Of a DNA stretch of 5,614 nt, positions 1 to 5,614 are shown piece by piece. Under the pieces are notes generated by a model. That model saw nothing but the letters and a program-made list of their open reading frames with translations, did not search any database and was not told where the DNA came from. The DNA lies in assembly GCA_016180605.1 (NCBI GenBank), contig JACPAW010000154.1, positions 1-5,614 on the forward strand, given 5' to 3'. Within the stretch, counting starts at the first letter, position 1, and every line of letters begins with the position of its first letter. The stretch is from Candidatus Omnitrophota bacterium (GTDB lineage Bacteria; Omnitrophota; Gorgyraeia; Aquiviventales; Aquiviventaceae). The position numbers were made by a program, and so were the translations under genes.

Positions 1-89
1 CGGTTGTGGTTTTTCCTTAATTCGGCATCCAGGTAACGGCGCCTGATAGAGTAGCTCAACCAATGATCCAAAGATTCTACCCACTTCAT
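1..89 (-). CDS. N-terminal part of an unrecognised protein (3' end outside window)
   Basis: An ATG at 89-87 overlaps the deacetylase stop as ATGA and opens a frame that stays open to the left edge. It gives 29 full codons plus a CG that can only be Arg: MKWVESLDHWLSYSIRRRYL, then DAELRKNHNR. A good ribosome site, AAGGTG (100-95), sits five bases upstream of the ATG. This site and the four-base overlap are the main grounds for calling a gene. The visible N-terminus is amphipathic and basic, with no signal peptide and no recognisable motif. It is likely the next gene of the same glycan operon, but too little is present to name a family. Confidence 0.68.
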   Translation of the reverse strand, partial: MKWVESLDHWLSYSIRRRYLDAELRKNHN

Positions 90-901
90 ACGGGCACCTT
101 AACTTCGCTAGTAGTCGTAGAAATCAGGTGCTCTCCAAGCTCCCGGACAAAACAGAAATCATTCTGCTGCTCTCGTACCAACAGCGCTCGAAACCACTCC
201 ATACCATGCAACACAATGTCGCGATCATGGAATGGCAGTACTTGCTCATCGCCGATAATCGTTACAGAGTCCAATAACCGGCGGGGTGTATAGCAGGACA
301 CAAACCGCAAGCCGTGCCGAGAGGCAATCTGTAAGGTGGGCTCAATAAACGCATTGCCGGGTGGCACAAACGTGACGACCTCTGCCTCAAGCCAGTCCTG
401 CAACACCTGTTGGGAGTGGCGGATGTGTTCTTCTTGAATGTCTAGCGGTACTTCATCCAAGAACTCTCGATGAAACCGGCGATTGCCTGAAAACCATTTC
501 GGCTTAAACCGATTGTCCTGCAAAACGCAGTGTGTTAAGCCATGATTGGCGATTTCAATAAGACCCCTTCGCACACCGCGCTTAAGCGCTGAGGCTGCTT
601 CCGGAAACTTCCGTGGGAAAGGAATCAGCCGATCCTGGGCATCGGCCCAGGCGGCTGTTACCGCCACGGTCAGTTTGGCACGGAAGACCTCAAGCAACTG
701 GAAGATCATTTCCCACTCATTCGCCCTTAGCTCCCGATACGGACCCCAGCGCTTCCAGGGTGGCAAATATTTCAAAAAAAGCCAATTGCCGCTCAGGCGT
801 AGATTTCCTAAGCCAAACGACCACGAAGAATACACTTCGTAGCGTTTGCTGCAAGCCCCCACGTCATCGAGCCGCAGGGCTAGATTCTGTTTTTTGTCCA
901 T
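86..901 (-). CDS. NodB-like polysaccharide/sugar deacetylase
   Basis: This protein (271 residues from the preferred start) probably removes an acetyl or formyl group from a sugar in a metal-dependent reaction. NodB-type motifs are visible: LRLDDVG (9-15, with D12 as likely catalytic base and D13 as metal ligand), EIANHGLTH (116-124, metal ligands H120 and H124), FVPPGNAF (178-185) and a late IVLHG (229-233) whose His would be the final catalytic residue. Residues 16-75 form a longer than usual Trp-rich insertion between the first motif and the next core strand. I chose the ATG at 901 because GAGAG (909-905) lies just upstream and the first core strand begins there. An ATG at 1015 would add 38 residues that overlap the upstream gene heavily and look like no domain. 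No signal peptide is seen from either start, so it should act in the cytoplasm, as ArnD does on a lipid-linked sugar. It overlaps the upstream gene by 38 bases and the next by 4. Confidence 0.82.
   Translation of the reverse strand: MDKKQNLALRLDDVGACSKRYEVYSSWSFGLGNLRLSGNWLFLKYLPPWKRWGPYRELRANEWEMIFQLLEVFRAKLTVAVTAAWADAQDRLIPFPRKFPEAASALKRGVRRGLIEIANHGLTHCVLQDNRFKPKWFSGNRRFHREFLDEVPLDIQEEHIRHSQQVLQDWLEAEVVTFVPPGNAFIEPTLQIASRHGLRFVSCYTPRRLLDSVTIIGDEQVLPFHDRDIVLHGMEWFRALLVREQQNDFCFVRELGEHLISTTTSEVKVPV
95..100 (-). promoter_or_regulatory. Ribosome binding site for the partial gene at the left edge
   Basis: AAGGTG on the minus strand lies five bases before the ATG at 89 and within the last codons of the deacetylase. 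It supports the ATGA-overlap start of the last gene in the window. Confidence 0.6.
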
Positions 902-2279
902 TGACTCTCGCCAATGTTTTCTGGCGCAGCGGCCTGAGCCATTGTGCTGCGGTATAACGAACATTCCACTGGGTGAACTTTCCGTAGTTCCACAGCTGTC
1001 TTCCACGTGCAGCAAAAAGACGAGCAGAAAGAATCGGGTCGCTTTGAAAATGCTCCACCAAATCCGCTAGTCGCTCGTGGGCCTTACCATCGTTTCGATG
1101 CCAATAGTGTTCCAAGTGCCAAGAGCAAGCCTGAGAATCAACCGACTCAAAGTCCACCGTCTTCAAAAGACCTGGCAACTCATCGATTGAGCAATCGCCA
1201 CCGATCCAGCCAAACTCATGACACCGGCCATTGTGCGTGCGATACACACTGGCACCGGGCCTGAGGATACCCTGATGCTGCATATCTTGGATGCGTGCAT
1301 CAAAACGGATGTTTTTCAGCCCTACCCCGTTAAAGCGAGGATTTGGAAAATGAGAGGTTTGATTTCGGTGCACATCACTAAGACACCACTCATGTAGGTT
1401 CACCACCAAGCAGTTTTTTCCATAGAGCGATGACTCAATACACGTGCTACTCTCCACACAAATATAGAAGGCACACCGTTTCATAGCAGCAAGTACATCC
1501 CTCTGCTCTATACAAGGAACATGCGGGTACAATACGGTATTGCTGGCTCCGGCATGGGCTGCATAGTGATGATGCCGTTTGTGAGCGGCAAAATCATTAG
1601 GATGCAACCGAATGACCGGTTGGTATCGACCCGAATCTTCCAGCACCTGGATGATGCGCCGATAGAGAGCTTGTGTCCAAGGATCTTGCCGTTGTGAAGC
1701 TCCCGTACAGAAAACAACAACGGGTCTATCGGAAGATAAGGAATAACGCTCAAAAAAGGTTGCTGCTCGTTGCATCGTTTCCGGTTCGCTCAATGCGTCA
1801 AAACGGATATCTCCTGTAATGACCAATCGCGACGGCTCAGCGTGTCGCTCTAAAACGAGCAAATCCTGAAAAAATCTCCCTGGAACTGCAATTTCATCTG
1901 CTGGATAGGTAAAAGCAATTTGATCTCCAACGTCCTGGCATTCAATGACAGGTCTTCGTGTTTGGAGGATAAGTTGATTCACCCCCTCAATTCCCTTACC
2001 GGCTCCACGAATCACTAGATCAGCGTTGAGAAGTCTTCGATACCAATCACGAAGCGATCCAATCGGCACGGCTCCAAGGCTTAAAAACGGCTCCTTGCGA
2101 AGTTCCCCCTCTGGAATAGCAGGAAGACTCACCTCAGATTTCACCCGCATGGAAGACGTCAGTACACAGAAAGTCACATCATAGTTCCTGGATCGCAGCG
2201 TGGTAACCAAACGACAGAACCGCCGCTCGAAGCCAGGATGCCACAATGGCATGAGGATCACAATCCGCAGCGGTTTCAT
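864..2279 (-). CDS. Probable GT-B-fold glycosyl/glycerophosphate transferase of surface-glycan synthesis
   Basis: This 471-residue soluble or membrane-associated protein is probably a transferase in glycan assembly. The pattern is that of a two-Rossmann-domain (GT-B) enzyme. An N-terminal strand LRIVILMPLWHPGFERR (4-20) is followed by a hinge-like VITGDIRFDAL (153-163). The C-terminal domain contains VVVFCTGAS (187-195), VIRLHPND (222-229) and a donor-binding-like stretch CVESSTCIESSLYGKNCLVV (274-293). HP-containing and S-x-E-x-x-x-x-G motifs of this kind occur in CDP-glycerol glycerophosphotransferases, UDP-GlcNAc 2-epimerase-like proteins and capsule transferases. About 120 residues after the core (350-471) are Trp- and His-rich and unassigned. 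The start Met directly precedes the first strand, and Met10 would cut that strand off. The start overlaps the ABC stop as ATGA, with AGAGG almost touching the ATG, so coupling is likely. The fold call is moderately firm; the exact reaction is unknown. A 2-epimerase-like role is the main alternative. Confidence 0.7.
   Translation of the reverse strand: MKPLRIVILMPLWHPGFERRFCRLVTTLRSRNYDVTFCVLTSSMRVKSEVSLPAIPEGELRKEPFLSLGAVPIGSLRDWYRRLLNADLVIRGAGKGIEGVNQLILQTRRPVIECQDVGDQIAFTYPADEIAVPGRFFQDLLVLERHAEPSRLVITGDIRFDALSEPETMQRAATFFERYSLSSDRPVVVFCTGASQRQDPWTQALYRRIIQVLEDSGRYQPVIRLHPNDFAAHKRHHHYAAHAGASNTVLYPHVPCIEQRDVLAAMKRCAFYICVESSTCIESSLYGKNCLVVNLHEWCLSDVHRNQTSHFPNPRFNGVGLKNIRFDARIQDMQHQGILRPGASVYRTHNGRCHEFGWIGGDCSIDELPGLLKTVDFESVDSQACSWHLEHYWHRNDGKAHERLADLVEHFQSDPILSARLFAARGRQLWNYGKFTQWNVRYTAAQWLRPLRQKTLARVNGQKTESSPAAR
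905..909 (-). promoter_or_regulatory. Ribosome binding site that decides the deacetylase start
   Basis: GAGAG on the minus strand lies three bases before the ATG at 901. The spacing is short but usable. Together with the position of the first catalytic strand, it favours 901 over the upstream ATG at 1015. Confidence 0.45.
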
Positions 2280-4102
2280 TCCTCTGTAGTCATTCCAGCC
2301 ATAGCCTGCAGCTCATAGAGCCTGCGATAAAGCTCGCAGCTTACCAGCAGCTCTTCATGATTGCCGCAGGCAAGGAGATTTCCATGGTCTATCACGATAG
2401 CGACATCGGCCCGGAGAATGGTTGCAAAGCGGTGCGCAATGATGATGGTTGTCTTGGTCTTCATAAGGACATTGAGCGCTTCCTGCACCGCGCGCTCCGA
2501 TTCACTGTCGAGCTCACTTGTGGCTTCATCCAGAATCACAATCGGAGGATCCCCGGCTAGAGCCCTGGCAATTGCCAGTCGTTGACGTTCTCCTCCCGAA
2601 AGCCGTATTCCCCGATCGCCGATAACCGTATCGTAACCCTGTGGCAACCGGTGGATAAATGATTCCGCATGCGCCGCCTGGGCCGCTGCCACAAGATGCT
2701 CGTGGGAAATTCCCCTTCTGCCAAAGCGGATATTATTGGCCACCGTATCGTGAAAAAGCAGGACTTCTTGTGTCACAACTCCGAAGAGATTTCGGTAAGC
2801 CGTCTGATCCATCGCTCGCAGGTTTACTCCGTCCATTTGAATGACCCCCCGATCCGGATCGTAGAGTCGCAGCAATAAATCTGCCAAGGTTGATTTCCCT
2901 GCCCCGCTAGGCCCAACGAGAGCAATCGTTTGGCCTCGTTCAATCGTCAACGAAATATCCTTGAGTATGGGATTCTGCCCATAGGAGAAATAAACCTCAC
3001 GAAATTCGATTGAACGCCCAAACGTTTGCGGACGGATGTTTCCATCCATGACACGCGGTGGAGTTAACATGAGTTCATGGATGCGCTCATATGAAGCCAG
3101 CAGTGCTTGCAACCAAAGGGCATTGGTTGCCATGTGGCCGATGGGTGCTGTAATCATTCGGCCCACGTAAAGATAAAGCAACAGACCTTCGGTCGTAAGC
3201 CGTCCGGCTTTAAGCTGCAGCAAGGCAATTAGGAGAATGCCTACGATTGCTAGAGTATCGAGGACAGCCCGGGCTGGCTGCTCGAGTTTTTCCACCCGGG
3301 CCTTGGAAAAGAAAGCCCTCCCGACGGATTGAATCGTGCGCAAGACGACATCAAACTGGTGCGCTTCTGCCCCGAAGCATTTGACGGCACGGATATTCGT
3401 AAAGGTTTCCTGCAAAGCCTGGGTAAAATCCGCCATCGCATCGAGAGAACCTTTTGCGAGGCGACGCAACGGATGCCGCAGCAGGTGTGTGAGCCCAAAG
3501 TGCAAAGCCAAGATTGCCAAGGCTCCACAGGTTAACCAAGCATTGGTCCCAAAGAGAAAAGCCGCGCACACGAGCACCTGCACACTGTGGTGAATGATGC
3601 TCTGTACCAGCGGCCCTAAACCTTGGGCCGTATTGGAAGCATCCTGTGTCAAACGGGAAATCAACTCCCCCATTCGTTCCTTGTGAAAGAATTGCAGATT
3701 CAAGCGAAACAAATGCTGTAAGACATCAGACTGAAGCTGCTGCAGGCTTTGGATCTTGATGCGGCTTGCCGTCAATGAGGCGGCATAGTTAAGTGCCGCA
3801 CTCAGGAGGGATTGCAGCAAAAAAGCAGCACTCAACACGGCAATTCCAAGTACAGGATCCGGTAGACGAGAAAACCACCACTGTGTCAGGTGCTGGCCAA
3901 CGGCATTGAGGTTAAACCATCCTCCCTGGATGGATGCTGATGTGCCTGCCCCTGCCAGCTGCCCGATAATGAGCGAAAGCACTCCAGCTAGCAACAGTGG
4001 CTGAAGAATCAACAACGCGTTGGCTGCCAGGGAAAGTATTACAAGTTGGGCAATCAACCGCCACTGGGGCTTGGCGTATTTTTTAATCAGTATCTGCCAC
4101 AT
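2276..4102 (-). CDS. MsbA-like ABC half-transporter (membrane and ATPase domains fused)
   Basis: This 608-residue inner-membrane exporter probably works as a homodimer to flip or export a lipid-linked glycan or lipid made by its neighbours. The membrane domain (about 1-340) has hydrophobic segments near 15-48, 83-112, 167-186, 187-205, 281-298 and 303-325. The ATPase domain (about 362-600) is intact: A-loop Tyr374, Walker A GPSGAGKST (397-405), Q-loop Q445, signature LSGGERQ (501-507), Walker B IVILDE (521-526, with D525 and E526), D-loop SELD (529-532) and switch His557. All catalytic residues are present, so it should be active. The loop between the first two membrane segments (about 50-82) is long, Gly- and Trp-rich. 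The start lies 16 bases inside the glycosyltransferase gene, with weak ribosome-site candidates (GAGGAG at 4124-4119, AAGAGCGGA at 4116-4108). The stop overlaps the next start as ATGA. Placement among glycan genes suggests a dedicated transporter, not the housekeeping lipid A flippase. Confidence 0.93.
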   Translation of the reverse strand: MWQILIKKYAKPQWRLIAQLVILSLAANALLILQPLLLAGVLSLIIGQLAGAGTSASIQGGWFNLNAVGQHLTQWWFSRLPDPVLGIAVLSAAFLLQSLLSAALNYAASLTASRIKIQSLQQLQSDVLQHLFRLNLQFFHKERMGELISRLTQDASNTAQGLGPLVQSIIHHSVQVLVCAAFLFGTNAWLTCGALAILALHFGLTHLLRHPLRRLAKGSLDAMADFTQALQETFTNIRAVKCFGAEAHQFDVVLRTIQSVGRAFFSKARVEKLEQPARAVLDTLAIVGILLIALLQLKAGRLTTEGLLLYLYVGRMITAPIGHMATNALWLQALLASYERIHELMLTPPRVMDGNIRPQTFGRSIEFREVYFSYGQNPILKDISLTIERGQTIALVGPSGAGKSTLADLLLRLYDPDRGVIQMDGVNLRAMDQTAYRNLFGVVTQEVLLFHDTVANNIRFGRRGISHEHLVAAAQAAHAESFIHRLPQGYDTVIGDRGIRLSGGERQRLAIARALAGDPPIVILDEATSELDSESERAVQEALNVLMKTKTTIIIAHRFATILRADVAIVIDHGNLLACGNHEELLVSCELYRRLYELQAMAGMTTEE

Positions 4103-4743
4103 GCCAATCCGCTCTTGGCTCCTCGAATAAACTTTCGCGTGCGATCCGTCAGTGAACGGCCATGCTTGACGTAGTTATAAAGCGGCAGCGGCAAGTGGTA
4201 GATCTTGCGCCAATTAAGCCGCTCAAAAAGGTCCTTGTCCTCAAAAATACGCTTCTTGTGGTTATAGGAACCGATGATTTCCAAGTAAGAGGTGCGCAGC
4301 ATCAACCCGCAAGCAAGGCCGTTCTCCCGAAATGACTCCACGGCATGGATTCGCTCCTCGTTATCAGTAACGAAATAATCGCAACTGACTCCTACATATG
4401 CCGGGTTGAATCTCAAGAAGTTATAGAGCATGTAAAGAAATGGCGGCTGTACGTAATCATCCGCATCCACGCGCACAACGTATTTTCCAAGGGCATGATC
4501 CACCCCGAGCCGCGCGCAAGCACCCACTCCAAGATTTTTGCGATTGGCAACCAGGCGGATTTCTCCGGCCTGCGCGTAGGGCTTCAGGATCGCCAGAGAG
4601 TTATCCTGACTTTTGTCATCGACCACGATGATCTCGTATCGGCTGCGATCCAAGTCTTGATGCAGAAGCGAGCGCAGGCAGCGGCGGATGTAAAGCGCGT
4701 AATTATAGTTCGTCAAGACGACTGAAATATCCACGCTGCGCAT
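4087..4743 (-). CDS. Family 2 (GT-A fold) glycosyltransferase
   Basis: This 218-residue protein probably transfers one sugar from a nucleotide-sugar donor to a growing glycan at the cytoplasmic face of the membrane. Family 2 landmarks appear in order: the VVLTNYNYALYIRRCLRSLL start (8-27), the nucleotide-binding EIIVVDDKSQDNS (37-49), NLGVGACARLGVDHALGKYV (70-89), and the DADD metal site (93-96). The conserved acidic pair ED (168-169) of FEDKDLFERL would supply the catalytic base, followed by the YNYVKHGRSLT motif (189-199) common in this family. It has no transmembrane tail, so it is compact but complete. The start is supported by a strong purine-rich site, AAGGTGGGG (4760-4752), eight bases upstream. 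It overlaps the cytidylyltransferase end by 31 bases and the ABC gene start by 16. The donor and acceptor sugars cannot be read from the sequence. Confidence 0.9.
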   Translation of the reverse strand: MRSVDISVVLTNYNYALYIRRCLRSLLHQDLDRSRYEIIVVDDKSQDNSLAILKPYAQAGEIRLVANRKNLGVGACARLGVDHALGKYVVRVDADDYVQPPFLYMLYNFLRFNPAYVGVSCDYFVTDNEERIHAVESFRENGLACGLMLRTSYLEIIGSYNHKKRIFEDKDLFERLNWRKIYHLPLPLYNYVKHGRSLTDRTRKFIRGAKSGLACGRY

Positions 4744-5399
4744 AAACGCAACCCCACCTTCCAGAGAGCTTCGGCGAGCTTAAATTGTTCTTCTGTATCG
4801 ATGTCGAAAAGCTCAAGGCCGCTATCCAGCTCAATGAGCCGAACCGTCTTCCAGTTCCAGTAAGCGCCGTGAGCCAAAAAATATTCCCGGTTGAAGAAAT
4901 AAAGGGCATGGGCGAATTCCAAAATTGGCTCTACCGTCTTCGTATTGATCGTCGGATCCTCTGGGTTGAAATTGACGGCCTCACGAGAAAGACGGAGAAA
5001 GTGCGTTTGGCGCCGGATGACACCGAAAGAAGACTGGCAATCATTCGCAAGGCACTCCTTCAGAAAATGCTGGATGGTGCCGAGTTTCAAGAACGGCAGG
5101 CAGCCGTTGACGATCAAAAGATGCTCAAAATCCACCTGCCGCAGAAACGAAAGGATCTCCACAATGGGCCCATCGATTTCAGCCGAGCGAGAAGTGCGCG
5201 AAAGATACGGTACAGCATATCGAACACATTTATCGCGGAATTCTTGCCCGTTACCTGCAAAAAAGGCATCCGCTCCGCATTGGGACAGCTTTTCTAAGAT
5301 GACGTCGGTAAGCGTCGTATCCGCAAATGGCCGCAACATCTTATTGGGGCAGCGTTGGCTTTGGATACGTCCGAAGGAAAAAACACCGACTTTTTTCAT
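4713..5399 (-). CDS. CMP-sugar synthetase (acylneuraminate cytidylyltransferase / SpsF-like)
   Basis: This 228-residue cytoplasmic protein probably transfers CMP from CTP to an acidic sugar (sialic acid, another nonulosonate or a Kdo-like sugar), giving the activated donor for a glycosyltransferase. The N-terminus carries the family nucleotide-binding signature RxxSxRxPxK at residues 11-20 (R11, S14, R16, P18, K20). Near the C-terminus, DIDTEEQF (199-206) supplies the paired Asp residues (D199, D201) that bind metal in this family. The length is normal for the short bacterial enzymes. The central motif is odd: where many relatives read QPTSPL, this protein has VNGCLPFL (97-104), so the substrate may not be a standard sialic acid. 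The start follows the upstream stop by one base. The nearest AAGGA (5421-5417) is 17 bases away, so translation probably depends on coupling. The 3' end overlaps the next gene by 31 bases. The family is secure; the sugar is not. Confidence 0.87.
   Translation of the reverse strand: MKKVGVFSFGRIQSQRCPNKMLRPFADTTLTDVILEKLSQCGADAFFAGNGQEFRDKCVRYAVPYLSRTSRSAEIDGPIVEILSFLRQVDFEHLLIVNGCLPFLKLGTIQHFLKECLANDCQSSFGVIRRQTHFLRLSREAVNFNPEDPTINTKTVEPILEFAHALYFFNREYFLAHGAYWNWKTVRLIELDSGLELFDIDTEEQFKLAEALWKVGLRLCAAWIFQSS
4752..4760 (-). promoter_or_regulatory. Ribosome binding site for the GT2 glycosyltransferase
   Basis: AAGGTGGGG on the minus strand sits eight bases before the ATG at 4743, inside the 3' end of the cytidylyltransferase gene. 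It supports a start that overlaps the upstream gene by 31 bases. Confidence 0.6.
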
Positions 5400-5400
5400 T

Positions 5401-5614
5401 CTATAAGGCGATAAATTCCTTCATGGAAATCGTAGGAATCTCTTCCAAGGGTGCGCTGAAATGTCCTGGATCGTACACGCGCACCCATCGCGTTTGCCCT
5501 TTTGAGAAGGCCTGTCGCGTATCTTCGAACTCGCTCTTTGGCCGAAAATAAAATGGGCGATTGGGCTTGTAGGCGGCGTTAAAGACATGATGCGTTCGCC
5601 AGAAGAACCACCTA
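5401..5614 (-). CDS. C-terminal part of an unrecognised protein (5' end outside window)
   Basis: An open frame enters from the right edge and ends at a TAG at 5403-5401. It gives at least 70 residues, beginning RWFFWRTHHVFNAAYKPNRP and ending PLEEIPTISMKEFIAL. The segment is rich in aromatic and basic residues and shows no membrane segment. The only in-frame Met is six residues from the end, so this is a 5'-truncated gene, not a small one. The next gene starts after one base (TAG-A-ATG), which indicates co-transcription and probable coupling with the CMP-sugar synthetase. I do not recognise the family. From its position, a role in making the same sugar or glycan is plausible but unproven. Confidence is in the coding call, which rests on the open frame, strand and junction; no function is assigned. 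Confidence 0.72.
   Translation of the reverse strand, partial: RWFFWRTHHVFNAAYKPNRPFYFRPKSEFEDTRQAFSKGQTRWVRVYDPGHFSAPLEEIPTISMKEFIAL

Noticed and set aside
613..957. 114-codon plus-strand open frame opposite the deacetylase
   Set aside because: It lies across catalytic motifs of the minus-strand deacetylase, and its composition is low in structure and rich in Pro, Arg and Ser.
902..1015. 38-residue N-terminal extension of the deacetylase from the ATG at 1015
   Set aside because: The added residues lie inside the upstream gene, are not a signal peptide and precede the natural first strand. The ATG at 901 has a nearby GAGAG.
1508..1753. 81-codon minus-strand open frame inside the GT-B gene
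   Set aside because: It is out of frame within a longer gene with coherent motifs. The 471-codon frame is uninterrupted, so this is not a frameshift remnant.
4345..4725. 126-codon plus-strand open frame opposite the GT2 gene
   Set aside because: It is antisense to a well-supported glycosyltransferase and shows no domain.
4785..5297. 170-codon plus-strand open frame opposite the CMP-sugar synthetase
   Set aside because: It is antisense to a gene with clear family motifs, its translation has no recognisable domain, and every supported gene is on the minus strand.
5391..5396. T-run at the start of the synthetase gene considered as a terminator or slippage site
   Set aside because: It encodes the Lys codons after the start Met (AAAAAA on the minus strand). 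No GC-rich hairpin precedes it, and the frame is intact without slippage.
4945..5406. 153-codon plus-strand open frame
   Set aside because: It overlaps the same synthetase and another shadow frame. Its basic, Ser/Arg-rich translation is typical of an antisense frame.
5327..5551. 74-codon plus-strand open frame at the right end
   Set aside because: It runs opposite the synthetase start and the partial upstream gene, whose frame joins the operon by a one-base gap. The plus-strand frame has no supporting ribosome site or domain.

Overview
The window is a single, completely packed run of genes on the minus strand. It reads from position 5614 down to position 1, and I see no tRNA, rRNA, CRISPR array, mobile element, promoter or terminator. 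Base composition looks balanced (roughly half G+C by eye). Shine-Dalgarno-like sequences precede several starts, so the source is a bacterium. An MsbA-type exporter, a sialic-acid-type cytidylyltransferase and several glycosyltransferase-type genes fit a surface-glycan locus (capsule, O-antigen, glycolipid or similar), most likely in a Gram-negative bacterium. I cannot name the phylum from the sequence.

Layout in transcription order: (1) the last 70 codons of an unrecognised gene entering from the right edge (5614-5401); (2) a CMP-sugar synthetase of the NeuA/SpsF type (5399-4713); (3) a family 2 (GT-A fold) glycosyltransferase (4743-4087); (4) an MsbA-like ABC half-transporter (4102-2276); (5) a probable GT-B-fold transferase, loosely like CDP-glycerol glycerophosphotransferase or capsule glycosyltransferases (2279-864); (6) a NodB-like polysaccharide/sugar deacetylase (best start at 901, end at 86); (7) the first 30 codons of another gene leaving at the left edge (89-1). 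There is no non-coding gap longer than 1 base. The six junctions are +1, -31, -16, -4, -38 and -4 bases, so the genes are almost certainly co-transcribed and probably translationally coupled. Both partial genes are short reading frames running off the window edges.

A coherent working model, by inference: the synthetase makes a CMP-activated acidic sugar, and the GT-A and GT-B enzymes assemble a glycan on a lipid or other acceptor. The deacetylase has no visible signal peptide, so it would remove an acyl group in the cytoplasm, and the ABC half-transporter would flip or export the lipid-linked product. The order of action, the sugar and the final product are unknown. The operon continues beyond both edges, so its promoter and terminator lie outside the window.
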